From contig NZ_BSTM01000008.1 in assembly GCF_030269515.1 (NCBI RefSeq), forward strand, positions 124,001-188,000: DNA of 64,000 bases, in the 5' to 3' direction. Numbering within the stretch: the stretch's first letter is position 1; every line of letters starts with the position of its first letter. Below, piece by piece: positions 26,135-38,180 of the stretch. The notes under the pieces were generated by a model that had not been told where the DNA came from, searched no databases, and saw nothing but the letters and a program-made list of their open reading frames with translations. Position numbers and translations under genes: made by a program. Source of the DNA: Actinomadura sp. NBRC 104412 (GTDB lineage Bacteria > Actinomycetota > Actinomycetes > Streptosporangiales > Streptosporangiaceae).

Positions 26135-26149
26135 GGTAGCCGGACGGGG

Positions 26150-27073
26150 CTATTGCTCCTCGGGACGGGGGATCCGCTCGCCCGGCCGCTGCTGCTGAGA
26201 GGGGACCTCAGGAGGCTGATACGGGACGGGAGGCGCCTGATAGGGCGGCGCGGGAGGAGGCAGCGCAGGCGGAGCGGGCGGCGGCGCATGGCCGGACCGG
26301 CGATCCGCATACGCCTGCTTGCCCCTCTCCAAGGCGCCCCACCCCTTCGCCACCGCCCCGCGCCCCAGGTTCTGGACACGGTCCTGCTCGGCCATCCGCT
26401 GCACCCCTTGCCACGCGGCCCGCCCGCCCTGGACGGCCTGTCCCGCCACGGCGCGGATCAGGTGCGCGCGTGCCACGCGAGTGCCGAGGACACGATCCGA
26501 CACGGTGAGGCGGCGAGGGAACACGGCGGGCAGCACGTTCACCCAGAACACGGTCACGGCGAGCAGCCAGCACACCACCGACAGCAGGAACGCGCCCTGG
26601 AGGAGCACACAGCACGCCACCGCGAACAGCCCGACGTCGCACACCGTCGTGGACATCGCCCTCGCGCAGGCTTGCCGCTTTCCCAGCCGCGCGCGGCCGG
26701 GCGCCTCCACACGCAGGTCGAGGACCAGCTTGCCGAGCGTCCGTCCCTTCCAGGCGAGCCCGACGAAGTGGTACACGAACACGATCAGGACGAGGGCGGC
26801 GAACGCCTGCATCACATAGCCGGACGCCGAGTCCCACAGCGACGACCCGAAGTCGGCGGAGGCCGCCTTGATGTCGCCACCCGAGCTGATCACCTCCCAG
26901 GCGCCCTGCCGTGCCAGCCCGGGAACGTCCTTCACCAGCGTGCTGATCCGCGTCCAGGTCCAGCCGCCCAGGATCACGGCCACGGTCAGCGCCAGGGCGA
27001 AGTCGATCGCCCAGGCCGCGGCGCGCCGGACCATTGCGGCACCGGGCGCGGAATCGATCGGATCGGCACTCAT
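26150..27073 (-). CDS. RDD-family membrane protein with Pro-rich tail
   Basis: Predicted 307 aa; ATG 27073 has GGAG seven bases upstream, so the longer form is rejected. The RDD signature is visible: RRAAAWAIDFALAL opening a first helix, a second helix (VMQAFAALVLIVFVYHFVGL), WKGRTLGKLVLDLRV, and a third hydrophobic region (DVGLFAVACCVLLQGAFLLS). After residue 270 the chain is Pro/Gln-rich (cytosolic, disordered). RDD proteins are three-helix membrane proteins of unknown or ion-exchange function. Probably co-transcribed with the PH-domain gene. Confidence 0.88.
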   Translation of the reverse strand: MSADPIDSAPGAAMVRRAAAWAIDFALALTVAVILGGWTWTRISTLVKDVPGLARQGAWEVISSGGDIKAASADFGSSLWDSASGYVMQAFAALVLIVFVYHFVGLAWKGRTLGKLVLDLRVEAPGRARLGKRQACARAMSTTVCDVGLFAVACCVLLQGAFLLSVVCWLLAVTVFWVNVLPAVFPRRLTVSDRVLGTRVARAHLIRAVAGQAVQGGRAAWQGVQRMAEQDRVQNLGRGAVAKGWGALERGKQAYADRRSGHAPPPAPPALPPPAPPYQAPPVPYQPPEVPSQQQRPGERIPRPEEQ

Positions 27074-27227
27074 CGACGTCTCCGGGAGGGGGAGCTGTTT
27101 CCGGTGGACTCTCCGGCGGTCAGGCACCGATCATTCTGCATGGCGGACCGGCCGCGGGGGGTGGATCTTGCCCGATAAATCGCGATCCGCGGAAAGTCCC
27201 GCCGGAGCCGTTCGGTAGCGTCGTCCC

Positions 27228-28157
27228 ATGCGACTCGGTGTGCTGGACGTGGGCTCGAACACGGTGCATCTGCTGGTGGTGGACGCGCACCGTGGCGCGC
27301 GCCCCCTCCCCGCGTTCTCTCACAAGGCGGAGCTGCGGCTGGCCGCCCACCTGGAGGACGGCGACCGGCTGTCGAAGCAGGGCGAGACCAAGCTGCGCGC
27401 CTTCGTCCAGGAGGCGCTCCAGGTCGCCGAGGACAAGGGCGTGGAGGACCTGGTCGCCTTCGCCACCTCCGCCGTCCGGGACGCCGCGAACGGCGAGGAG
27501 ATCCTCGACAGGATCAGGGAGACCGCGCAGGTCGACATCAAGGTGCTGGCGGGCGAGGACGAGGCGCGGCTGACCTTCCTGGCGGTGCGGCGCTGGTTCG
27601 GCTGGTCCTCGGGCCGGCTGCTGGTGATCGACATCGGCGGCGGCTCACTGGAGATTGCGTCCGGGATCGACGAGGAGCCGGACGTGGCGATCTCGCTGCC
27701 CCTGGGCGCCGTCCGGCTCACCAGGGACTGGTTCACCGCCGATCCGGTGCCCGCCGACGAGGTGCGCAAGCTGCGCCGGCACGTCCGCGCGGAGATCGCG
27801 CGCCATGTCGGCGAGGTCGCCAGGTACGGGCCGCCCGACCAGGCGGTGGCCACGTCCAAGACGCTGCGGCAGCTCGCCCGGATCGCGGGGGCCGCGCCGT
27901 CGTCCGAAGGCCCGTACGTGCGGCGCCAGCTCCGGCACGAGGACGTCACCGAATGGGCCGAGAAGCTGGGCGGGCTCGCCCCCGAGGAACGTGCCAGGCT
28001 GCCCGGCGTCTCCGAGCGCCGCGTCCCGCAACTGCCCGCCGGGGCGATCGTCGCGGACGCCGCCATGGACCTGTTCGGCGTGTCGCGGCTCGAGGTCTGC
28101 CCTTGGGCGCTGCGCGAGGGCGTCATCCTCCGCCGGCTCGACATGCTCGCCAACTGA
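27228..28157 (+). CDS. Ppx/GppA-family phosphatase
   Basis: Predicted 309 aa, ATG 27228. The actin-like ATPase-fold motifs are in place: [17 protein letters not shown] (phosphate 1), [14 protein letters not shown], and [14 protein letters not shown] (phosphate 2). It has only the two N-terminal domains, the short form found twice in many actinomycetes as exopolyphosphatase-like proteins. These hydrolyse polyphosphate and/or pppGpp; some short forms show ADP/ATP phosphotransfer. Followed after 232 bases by the receptor kinase. Confidence 0.9.
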   Translation: MRLGVLDVGSNTVHLLVVDAHRGARPLPAFSHKAELRLAAHLEDGDRLSKQGETKLRAFVQEALQVAEDKGVEDLVAFATSAVRDAANGEEILDRIRETAQVDIKVLAGEDEARLTFLAVRRWFGWSSGRLLVIDIGGGSLEIASGIDEEPDVAISLPLGAVRLTRDWFTADPVPADEVRKLRRHVRAEIARHVGEVARYGPPDQAVATSKTLRQLARIAGAAPSSEGPYVRRQLRHEDVTEWAEKLGGLAPEERARLPGVSERRVPQLPAGAIVADAAMDLFGVSRLEVCPWALREGVILRRLDMLAN

Positions 28158-28389
28158 TGTCCGTACCGATGCCGGTATCGATGCCCGTGGCGGCGGCACG
28201 AGCGCGGGACGCCGCCGGCGCGCGCCGGGTTCGGACGAAATATGACCTTAACCGGCCTGATCGGACACGGGTCGGCGGCTCCCATCCGGGGCCGACCTCT
28301 GTCATCGTGAGGTCAGGGGTGGGTCCGGCGAGCCGACCGGTGGCGGCGGCCGTCCCGTCGCGGACCCGGGCGGCGAGAGGTGAACGTCG

Positions 28390-30507
<2,118 letters not shown>

Positions 30508-30545
30508 TGCCCGTCGGCGGTACGCCACGCGCAGGCGGGCCGGGC

Positions 30546-33500
30546 TCAGCGGAAGTCGCGGGAACGGACCCGGCCCGGGACGGGGAGGCGGCGCAGGCGG
30601 GTGGCACGGATGTTGGTCACGCCGTCGGCCCGTTCCAGCCGTCCGTTGACCAGCAGGGCCTGCGAGTCCACGGCCAGGGCCCGGTGGCGCTGGAAGACCT
30701 GGGGCGGGCAGATCACGTTGACGATGCCGGTCTCGTCCTCCAAGGTCATGAACACGATGCCGCCGGCGGTCGGTGGACGCTGGCGGTGGGTGACGAGCCC
30801 CGCGACGACGAGGTTGGTGTCGCCCGGAACCCCGGGCAGCCCACGGGACGGGACCGCTCCCAGTTCGTCGAGCGCTTCCCGTACGTGGGCCATCGGGTGG
30901 GTGTGGGAGACGCCCGTCGCCCACAGGTCGGCCAAGGTCTCCTCCATCGGGGACATGGCGGGCAACGCGGGTGCGGTGGCGCCCGGTGTGATGCCTTCGA
31001 GCTGCCCCGGCCCCGTCCCTGCCAGGGCGCCCGCGGCCCACAGCGCCTCTCTGCGGGTCAGCACCTCGCCGGTACGGGTGGCGGCGCCGTGCCTCACGGG
31101 GATGGAGCCGAACGCGCCGGCGGTGGCAAGGGCCTCCAAGGCCGCCGACGAGATCCGCACGCGCCGTGCGAGGTCTTCCATGCTCGTGTACGGGCGGCCC
31201 GCCGCGATCGCCTTGGCGGTCTCCTCGCCCAGGTTGCGGATGCCGTTCAAGCCCAGCCGTATCGCGGGCTGTGGCTTGAGCGGTGCGTGCGGGTGGTCGG
31301 ACTCGACGGGGAGCTTCTCCTCCAGGGTGGGGTGGACGTCACTCGCGTTGATGTCCACGCCCCGTACCACCACCCCATGGTGGCGTGCGTCGGCCAGGAG
31401 GCTCTGGGGTGAGTAGAACCCCATGGGCTGGTTGCGCACGAGCGCCGCCGTGAACGCGGCCGGATAGTGCCGTTTGAGGTACGCGCTGGCATAGACCAGA
31501 TGGGCAAAGCTCTGCGCGTGCGACTCGGGGAAGCCGAATCCCGTGAAACCCAGGATCTTCTCGTACACGTCCTCGGCGATGTCGGCGGGGATCCCGCGTT
31601 CGGCCATGCCGTCCAGGAGACGCTGCCTGAGCCGTTCGACCCGTTCCGGCGCGCGCTTGGCGCCCATCGCCTGCCTCAGCTCGTCGGACTCGGCCGGGGA
31701 GAAGCCCGCGCAGTCCACGGCGAGCTGCATCATCTGCTCCTGGAACAGCGGGACGCCCAGCGTTCTGGCGAGCGCGCTCTCCATCAGCGGGTGCGGGCAG
31801 GTGGCGGCCTCCTCACCCTTGCGGCGCCGCAGGTACGGGTGGACGGACCCGCCCTGGATGGGGCCTGGCCGTATGAGCGCCACCTCCACCACCAGGTCGT
31901 AGAACTCGCGCGGCCTCAACCGGGGCAGCGTGGCCATCTGCGCACGCGACTCCACCTGGAATACCCCCACGGTGTCGGCGTCGCACAGCATCTCGTACAC
32001 CTTCGCGTCGTCCGGCGGGATCGACTGGAGGTCGTACCGGACGCCGTGGTGCTCCTCCACAAGGTCGAAGCAGTCGTGCAGCGCCGCCAGCATGCCCAGC
32101 CCCAGAAGGTCGAACTTCACCAGGCCCGCGGCGGCGCAGTCGTCCTTGTCCCATTGCAGGACGCTGCGCCCCGGCATCCGCGCCCACTCGATGGGGCAGA
32201 TCTCCCCGACCGGCCGGTCCGCTATCACCATCCCCCCGGAGTGGATCCCCAGATGCCGTGGCAGAGCCAGCATCCGGTTGGCGAGGTCCAGCACGGAGCC
32301 GGGGATGCCCGACTCCGCGTCGGCCATTTGCGGCGAGGCGTGGCCATGGGCGCTCACGGCGCGCGCGTCCACGTCACGCGACCACGCGTCCTGCTGGCCG
32401 GGAGAGAAGCCGAGCGCGCGCGCCGCGTCCCGTACCGCCATCCGCGGCCGGTAGGAGATGACGTTGGCAACCTGGGCCGTGCACTCCCGCCCGTACTTCT
32501 CGTAGACGTACTGGATGGCCTCCTCACGGCGCCGGTGCTCGATGTCCAGGTCGATGTCCGGCGGCCCGTCCCGCCCCGGCGACAGGAACCGCTCGAACAG
32601 CAGGCCGTGCCGCACCGCGTCCACCCCGGTGATGCCCAGCGCGTAGCAGACCGCCGAATTGGCCGCCGACCCGCGCCCCTGGCACAGGATGTTCTCCCTC
32701 CTGCAGAACTCCACGATGTCGTGCACGATCAGGAAGTAACCGGGGAAGCCCAGGCTCTCGATCACGTCCAGTTCCCGGGCGATCTGCGCGTAGGCGCCGG
32801 GCGTCTTCTCCTGGCCCGGCGGCCCGTAGCGAAGCCGCGCGCCCTCAGCGACCAGGTGGCGCAGCCAGGTCGCCTCGGTGTGCCCCTCCGGGACGGGCCA
32901 GTCGGGCAGCCGCGGCGCCATCACCTGGAAGTCGAACGCGCACTCGCGCGCCAGCGCCACCGTCCGCTCCCGCACGCCGGGGAACCGCGCCAGCCGCGCC
33001 GCCATCTCCGCGCCGTCACGGATATGGGCGGTGCCGCCCGCCGGAAGCCACCCCACCATCTCGTCCAGGCTGCGCCGCGACCGCACCGCCGCCAGCGCCT
33101 GCGCCAGCCGCGCGTCCGGTCCCGGCGCCGCGAAATGCACGTTGTTGGACGCCACCACGCCCAACCCCGTGCGCGCGGCCAACGCGAACAGCGCGTCGTT
33201 ACGGGGATCGTCATCGGGCTGGTCATGGTCGATCAGCTCCACGAACACGTTGTCACGGCCGAACAGCTCCACCATCCGGCGCAACTCCCGTTCCGCCGCG
33301 TCCAGGCCACCCGCCTCCAGCGCGGCCGGAACCGGGCCTTTGCGGCAGCCCGTCAGTACCGCCCAATGGCCGTCGTGCGCATCCGCCAGCGCATCCAGGT
33401 CGTACACGGGACGCCCCTTCTCACCCCCAGCCAGTTGCGCCGCCGTGATGGACGAGCACAACCGCGCGTACCCCTGCGGCCCCCTCGCCAGCACGAGCAG

Positions 33501-33899
33501 GTGCTGGCCCGCCGGATCGGGCTCGCCCGTCTGCGGCCCGGGAAGACCCAGGCTCAGCTCCGCCCCGAACACGGTCCGGATACCGGCGTCACCGGCGGCC
33601 TGGGCGAACTGCACCGCCCCGTACATCCCGTCGTGGTCGGTGATGGCCATCGTCTCCACCCCGAGCCGGGCCGCCTCCTCCACCAGTCCGCGCGGGTCGC
33701 TGGCCCCGTCCAGGAAACTGAACGAGGAGTGGCAGTGCAGCTCCGCCCAAGCCACCTCCGTGTCCCGGCGTCCATCCTTCTTGCATTCCGGTACGTGAGG
33801 TGGGTCGCCACCTGGTGGGCGATCGCCGCCACGGGACGTCCCCCAGGACAGCCGCTTCTCGAACTCCCGCCACGGCACGGACGGGTTATGCCAGCCCAT
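30546..33899 (-). CDS. dnaE2: Error-prone DNA polymerase III alpha subunit DnaE2
   Basis: Predicted 1117 aa, ATG at 33899. PHP domain near the N-terminus (ELHCHSSFSFLDGAS, ITDHDGMYGAVQFA), polymerase palm with the catalytic PDIDLDIEH and RGSAANSAVCYALGIT, fingers, HhH (RDLGEETAKAIAAG-like segment LGEETAKAIA), and a C-terminal OB fold (AGLVTHRQRPPTAGG). It is shorter than replicative DnaE1 and lacks its C-terminal clamp region, as expected of DnaE2. With ImuA' and ImuB it forms the SOS mutasome doing error-prone translesion synthesis. It starts 17 bases after imuB and is probably the last gene of that operon. Confidence 0.96.
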   Translation of the reverse strand: MGWHNPSVPWREFEKRLSWGTSRGGDRPPGGDPPHVPECKKDGRRDTEVAWAELHCHSSFSFLDGASDPRGLVEEAARLGVETMAITDHDGMYGAVQFAQAAGDAGIRTVFGAELSLGLPGPQTGEPDPAGQHLLVLARGPQGYARLCSSITAAQLAGGEKGRPVYDLDALADAHDGHWAVLTGCRKGPVPAALEAGGLDAAERELRRMVELFGRDNVFVELIDHDQPDDDPRNDALFALAARTGLGVVASNNVHFAAPGPDARLAQALAAVRSRRSLDEMVGWLPAGGTAHIRDGAEMAARLARFPGVRERTVALARECAFDFQVMAPRLPDWPVPEGHTEATWLRHLVAEGARLRYGPPGQEKTPGAYAQIARELDVIESLGFPGYFLIVHDIVEFCRRENILCQGRGSAANSAVCYALGITGVDAVRHGLLFERFLSPGRDGPPDIDLDIEHRRREEAIQYVYEKYGRECTAQVANVISYRPRMAVRDAARALGFSPGQQDAWSRDVDARAVSAHGHASPQMADAESGIPGSVLDLANRMLALPRHLGIHSGGMVIADRPVGEICPIEWARMPGRSVLQWDKDDCAAAGLVKFDLLGLGMLAALHDCFDLVEEHHGVRYDLQSIPPDDAKVYEMLCDADTVGVFQVESRAQMATLPRLRPREFYDLVVEVALIRPGPIQGGSVHPYLRRRKGEEAATCPHPLMESALARTLGVPLFQEQMMQLAVDCAGFSPAESDELRQAMGAKRAPERVERLRQRLLDGMAERGIPADIAEDVYEKILGFTGFGFPESHAQSFAHLVYASAYLKRHYPAAFTAALVRNQPMGFYSPQSLLADARHHGVVVRGVDINASDVHPTLEEKLPVESDHPHAPLKPQPAIRLGLNGIRNLGEETAKAIAAGRPYTSMEDLARRVRISSAALEALATAGAFGSIPVRHGAATRTGEVLTRREALWAAGALAGTGPGQLEGITPGATAPALPAMSPMEETLADLWATGVSHTHPMAHVREALDELGAVPSRGLPGVPGDTNLVVAGLVTHRQRPPTAGGIVFMTLEDETGIVNVICPPQVFQRHRALAVDSQALLVNGRLERADGVTNIRATRLRRLPVPGRVRSRDFR

Positions 33900-33916
33900 C
33901 GGCCCTCCCGCCTCGC

Positions 33917-35467
33917 TCAGTCATAGGCGGCCTCCACGTGCCAGCGGCGTCCCTCGACGGCGAGCAGGAACGCGGCCCCCTCGTCGGTCACCACCTGGAA
34001 CCGGGCGCGGCGGCGCGCCTGCCGCGGATCCCACCAGCGTTCGATGACCGGCCAGGGACCGGTCCAGGCGGTGATGGCGGCGGGCGGCCTTCCGTCCACC
34101 TCCAGACGCGCGGGCGGCGCGGACACCGCGCAACGCGCCGACACCGTCACCGGGGCGCCCTCCGCGTCCACGACCTCGGCGGGCCACGGCCTGCGCGGGA
34201 CGACCGCGGGCGCGGGCACCGGCACCCGTCCCGGCCACGGCCCGTCGGGGCGGTCGGCGGGCGGCAGGTCACCGAACGGCACCTTGGTCACCCGCTCGCC
34301 CGGCCCGCGCCCGCCCGTCAGCACGGGACGCGTGATCGCCCGATGCCCCAGCAGGCCCTGGATCCGGTCGGCGGCGCGGGCGATCCGCTCGGTCACCGCC
34401 GCCCGCCCCCACAGCGACTCCTGCCTGCCGTGATCGGGGACGAGCTGGTCCGGCGCCATCCCCAGCCACACGACACCGCCCCAGACCGCGGTGTCCTGCT
34501 GCGGCCCGTCCTCATCGGTGCCCGCCGTGGGACGCTCACCCTGCCACGCCGACAGTTGCCACCGGACGCGCTCCGCCACCGCCGTCGCCGACAGCCTCCC
34601 GTCATGGCGCCACAGCCGCCGCAGCACATGCCCGTCCGCGAACCCGATCTCCACCGCGAGCCGGACACACGTCATACCGCCCGCGGCAAGCCCCTCGTGC
34701 AGGTCCGCCGCGAGCCGCTTGCCCGCGAACACCACCTGCTCGGCCTGCTCCGCCGGAGGATCGAACTCACTCCGCACGGACAGATCCGCGGTCGCCGGCG
34801 CGGGCGCCACCGGCCGTGGCTCCTCCCCGCGCGCCAACCGGTGCGCCAAGGCCCCGTCGGGTCCGAACCGCCCCGCCACATGCCCGGACGGCAGCGCCGC
34901 GAAGTCGCCCAGCGTCCTGATGCCCAGCCGCCTGAGCAGGTCCGCCAGCTCCGGCCTGTCCAGCACCGACAGCGGGTAAGGGGCCAGGAACGCCGCCGCC
35001 CCGCCCGGCTCCACCACAACGCCCCCACCACGCCTTGCCGCCAACTCGGCCACGAAAAGCCCGTCCGCTATGCCCGTCCCGCAGTCGAAGCCCGCCTCCA
35101 CCACCGCGTCCTGCACGAGCACGCGCAGAGCCTCTTCACCCCCGTAGAAGCGAGCAGGCCCACGTGCCGGCACCGCGCACAGCCCTGGACGCACCACCTC
35201 CACCTTGGGCGTCAGCTCGGCAACGGCGTTCGCCACGGCCTCGAAGAGGCGCCCCTCCTCGTCGGTGTCCCGCTCCTTGACGACGAGGTCCGGACACCGG
35301 CGCTGCGCGTCCCGTATCCGCTGCCCCCGCCGCACGCCCTGCGCCCGCGCCGCCGCCGTACACGCCGCCACCTGCCCGTCGACCACCACCGCCCCCGGCG
35401 TCGCCGCGTCCACCCCGACCGCGGTGACCGGCCAGTCGGGGCACCACACCACCAGAACCCGGCTCAC
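33917..35467 (-). CDS. imuB: ImuB, Y-family polymerase-like mutasome hub
   Basis: Predicted 516 aa. GTG 35467 overlaps the imuA' stop (GTGA), so the longer ORF is rejected. It opens VLVVWCPDWPV, where true Y-family polymerases have a catalytic Asp motif, and lacks the second acidic pair: the usual inactive ImuB. Further landmarks: DGLFVAELAARRG, RRLGIRTLGDFAALP (HhH), FDPPAEQAEQVVFAGKRLA (little finger), and a long C-terminal tail. ImuB bridges the beta clamp, ImuA' and DnaE2 and recruits them to damaged DNA. Regulated by the LexA box upstream of imuA'. Confidence 0.94.
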   Translation of the reverse strand: MSRVLVVWCPDWPVTAVGVDAATPGAVVVDGQVAACTAAARAQGVRRGQRIRDAQRRCPDLVVKERDTDEEGRLFEAVANAVAELTPKVEVVRPGLCAVPARGPARFYGGEEALRVLVQDAVVEAGFDCGTGIADGLFVAELAARRGGGVVVEPGGAAAFLAPYPLSVLDRPELADLLRRLGIRTLGDFAALPSGHVAGRFGPDGALAHRLARGEEPRPVAPAPATADLSVRSEFDPPAEQAEQVVFAGKRLAADLHEGLAAGGMTCVRLAVEIGFADGHVLRRLWRHDGRLSATAVAERVRWQLSAWQGERPTAGTDEDGPQQDTAVWGGVVWLGMAPDQLVPDHGRQESLWGRAAVTERIARAADRIQGLLGHRAITRPVLTGGRGPGERVTKVPFGDLPPADRPDGPWPGRVPVPAPAVVPRRPWPAEVVDAEGAPVTVSARCAVSAPPARLEVDGRPPAAITAWTGPWPVIERWWDPRQARRRARFQVVTDEGAAFLLAVEGRRWHVEAAYD

Positions 35468-36198
35468 GCCGCCCCTTCCCCTCCGCCGGCGGAGCCGCCC
35501 CGCACGGCACGGAGAGAGCCGCTTCCCGGCAGCACCTCCAGAACCGGACGCCTGGACACCATGTCGGCAGGGGCCACCTTCCCGTCCGGGCCGGGCAGCC
35601 AGACGAACGCCTGGCGCCCCCGTCCCGGAGCGTCCCGCCCCTCCGCGGTCACCCGGACGCGACGGCCCCGCAGGACACCATGACCGTCCCCGAGCCCTTC
35701 CCAGGCGGCGTCGTCCATACGCAACCGCAACCGGGTGCCCGGCCAGTCCCGCGCGTACGCTCCCGTGAGCGTCAGAACGCAACCGTGCTTACGGGCCAGC
35801 GCGGAGAGCCGCCGCACGGCCGTGGCCGGCGGACGCTCCGGCAGGCGGAGCAGCACAAGGTCAACGGCCTCGACCAGAGCGGCCACCACGTCGGGCCACC
35901 GCCCGCCCGGTTCGTCCACCAGCAACAGCCGCTCGGGATCCGCCCCCATCCCCACAGCCGCGACGACACCGAACTCGGGCAGACCCACCACGCCGCACCA
36001 ACCGCCGTCCTCGGCCCCGGCCACCCCGGCCACAAGGGCGGCACCCAACGACCCCGCACCGGGACCGTCCAACCCCAGGACCGAACCCGGCCGCAGACCT
36101 CCGCCTGGTATCACCGAACGCAAGGGAGGAAGCACGGTCACAAGGTCCCTCTGAGCCGGGGCCTCGAGCCGGAGCGGATCCCGTGCCGCGTCCGCCAC
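35464..36198 (-). CDS. imuA': ImuA' (RecA-like mutasome subunit)
   Basis: Predicted 244 aa; GTG 36198 is preceded by GGGGAGGTGA four to eight bases upstream. A RecA/SulA-like fold is suggested by VIPGGGLRPGSVLGLDGPGA (a degenerate P-loop region), WCGVVGLPEFGVVAAVGMGA and RWPDVVAALVEAVDLVLLRL. Actinobacterial ImuA' lacks a proper Walker A and serves as a partner of ImuB and RecA. First gene of imuA'-imuB-dnaE2, overlapping imuB by four bases. Confidence 0.88.
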   Translation of the reverse strand: MADAARDPLRLEAPAQRDLVTVLPPLRSVIPGGGLRPGSVLGLDGPGAGSLGAALVAGVAGAEDGGWCGVVGLPEFGVVAAVGMGADPERLLLVDEPGGRWPDVVAALVEAVDLVLLRLPERPPATAVRRLSALARKHGCVLTLTGAYARDWPGTRLRLRMDDAAWEGLGDGHGVLRGRRVRVTAEGRDAPGRGRQAFVWLPGPDGKVAPADMVSRRPVLEVLPGSGSLRAVRGGSAGGGEGAA

Positions 36199-36229
36199 GC
36201 ATCACCTCCCCACCTGCGCGGCCACATCA

Positions 36230-36245
36230 TCGAACACAAATTCGA
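36230..36245 (-). promoter_or_regulatory. LexA/SOS box upstream of imuA'
   Basis: On the coding (minus) strand the site reads TCGAATTTGTGTTCGA, matching the actinobacterial SOS box TCGAAC-N4-GTTCGA at 11 of 12 conserved positions, 32 bases before the imuA' GTG. LexA repression and DNA-damage induction of the whole cassette are therefore expected. Confidence 0.85.
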
Positions 36246-37301
36246 AAGATGTCAAGTTTCCGCAGGTCAACCCGTGATCCACCCCAACCCGCGCCCCCCG
36301 ACACCGGCTCACACCACCCCGCCGGACCAACCCCCAAACCTCAAGAACCGCCGACCGCCCGCCCGATACCAACCGCACGACAAGTAACCGCGCGCAATCC
36401 CCACATCACCCCCAATCAGGAACGCAGCCGCGGCGTTGCCCCAACGTTCGGCAAGACTGAGGCGCCCCACTGGATGGATAACCCCGCAAGCCGCCCTCGC
36501 CCAGGCCATCGAGAACCCTTCACGGACAGGTCGCAAGACCCCCGTCCGATGCCAGCGTCCAGGACAGGTACCCGCGTGCGGCCATGGCATGGCGCCAGAG
36601 CAGCGTCGCAGGTGCGGTGTTGCCCGAACGTCCGAGAGAACCGGTTCAAAGTAGGCGGTGCCCCGCTGGTCCGAACCTGGGTGACTCGAATGCCGCCCTC
36701 GCCTAGGCCATTGAGAACTCTTTGCGTTCCCCCAGGATGCAGCCATCTGCGTCCTCCAGCGGCCAGCCGACCGCGGCACCCTCCGCCACAAGCCACACCC
36801 GACTCCCGACTCAGCCCCGAACCCCCTGGGGGCTTACGGAGCCCAGCCCATCAGGTCATACATCGCACGCCGAGGGCTCACCGAAGAGCCCGTCCACCGC
36901 AGCGCACACACTTGGAACGCGGCCGTCCGCCAACGCGTTTCACCGGCTCCCGTCCATGGTGTCAGTGATGCCCGAAGCACTTGGTTGCGTTCCGCCGCAA
37001 GCCAACTCCCGGCATGAGCCCAGCCACCGCCGCTCGTCGTGCACCCTCATATGACATCTGTGGACCTCGCCAGGCGGGGCCGAGTCGGGAGTCGGGTGTG
37101 GCTCGTGCCGGACGACGCGACGGTCGGGCCATGACTACTGGGCGACGCGCACAGCCGCATCCTCGGGCCAACAGCCTCGTGCTCATCGGCACCCCAGGGC
37201 CTTCCGGCGCCCGGCCCGACATCTCATGCGTCCCACGCCGGGGGCTCACGGAAGAGCCCGTCCACCGCAGCGCACACAGAAAGTGGCCGTCCGCCGCGAG
37301 A
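36246..37301. repeat. About 1 kb of non-coding DNA made of degenerate repeats
   Basis: No gene is supported; ORFs on both strands are Pro/Arg/Thr-rich shadows. Three repeat pairs are visible: direct repeats 36490-36520 and 36692-36722 (31 bp, 3 mismatches), inside longer diverged units beginning GTTGCCC at 36435 and 36619; direct repeats 36866-36910 and 37234-37278 (45 bp, 2 mismatches), both followed by GGCCGTCCGCC; and an inverted pair 36791-36818 and 37076-37103 (28 bp, 1 mismatch). Confidence 0.8.
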
Positions 37302-37727
37302 TCAGCCGTCTTCGGCTGATGCCGTACTCGCCTCGGTGAGCGGAAAGGAGTGGTGCTCGTGGGCGACCACCCACCGTCCCCCTTCCCTGCGCAACCCGAG
37401 CGTCAGCCGGAGCCGGTTGTCAGGGTTGTCGCGGAACTCCCGCTCGGTGCCGCACCGGAGCAGCGCGTAGGCGAACGCGACATCGTCACCGGCCACGACC
37501 TCAAGAGACTCGATCTCGAAGACGGCGCCTCCCGCCTGCCACTCGAAGAAGGGCGGCCATGTCTCGCGATAGGCGTCCAGCCCCCGTACGCCCTGGTAAG
37601 GCGGCGGTACGTCGAACATCACGATGTCATCCGCATGGTCGGCGATGACTCCCTCCATATCGCCGCCATGAACCGCCTCGGCCCAGCGCTCGATCAGCGC
37701 GCGGATCTCTTCCTCGCGCGTAGCCAT
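37302..37727 (-). CDS. SnoaL-like NTF2-fold protein
   Basis: Predicted 141 aa; ATG 37727 (MATREEEIRALIERWAEAVH) follows GGGAGG and is preferred to 37775. Typical pattern of the SgcJ/EcaC and YybH-like NTF2 group: first helix, DIVMFDVPPPYQGVRGLDAY, then strands ending GGRWVVAHEHHSFPL. The final HEHHS is the common family end. Such proteins may be small isomerases or ligand-binding proteins; function unknown. Isolated gene next to the repeat region. Second NTF2-fold gene in the window besides 18423-18857. Confidence 0.85.
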   Translation of the reverse strand: MATREEEIRALIERWAEAVHGGDMEGVIADHADDIVMFDVPPPYQGVRGLDAYRETWPPFFEWQAGGAVFEIESLEVVAGDDVAFAYALLRCGTEREFRDNPDNRLRLTLGLRREGGRWVVAHEHHSFPLTEASTASAEDG

Positions 37728-38180
37728 AGCTGCCCTGTCCTCCCACCTCGATGCACCTACGGCGAATATGACCAAGCCGCAAACCCAAACTCATCGCGCC
37801 GACACAACAAGCCGCCGCCCCTGCTCAACAAGTAGGCAGGTACACCATCGCCTACCGCCGAACGCGGCGGCGTTGACCCGATCGCGGCCGCCGTCAGCAC
37901 GGCGTCAACCGAGGGCGCGGCGTGGACGAGAAGACAGCCGTGCGGAGGGCCTCGTCGGTGACCTGGTGGGTCGCCTTGCACCTTGCTGGACGGGCGCGGC
38001 TCCGATGCGGCCGGTGGTGAACGTTCGGCCGCCGTTCGGTGGGGTCGCTCAGATTGTGAAGGGGTGGTGCGGGCGCGGCCCGTTCGCGAAGGCGAGGAGT
38101 GCCCGCTTGCGGGTGTCGTCGACCGGGTGCCCCGAGGGTGGGAACATGGTCTTCCTTCGGAAATGCGTGGAGTTGTGGGC
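37728..38180. other. Intergenic stretch upstream of mtnA
   Basis: About 450 bases without a supported gene. A short minus-strand ORF (about 38058-38147, MFPPSGHPVDDTRKRALLAF) reads reasonably and might be a remnant. No S-box or other riboswitch was recognised ahead of mtnA. A GGAG at 38169-38172 probably serves the mtnA start. Confidence 0.4.

Noticed and set aside
36183..36968. 261-codon plus-strand ORF after the SOS operon
   Set aside because: Pro/Thr/Arg-rich, no start context, and it spans the repeat mosaic; not supported as a gene.
36490..37278. Repeats considered as a CRISPR array
   Set aside because: Only two copies of each unit, irregular spacing, diverged, and no cas genes nearby.
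38156..38180. Possible SAM-type riboswitch before mtnA
   Set aside because: No conserved riboswitch helices or terminator could be made out in the upstream 450 bases.
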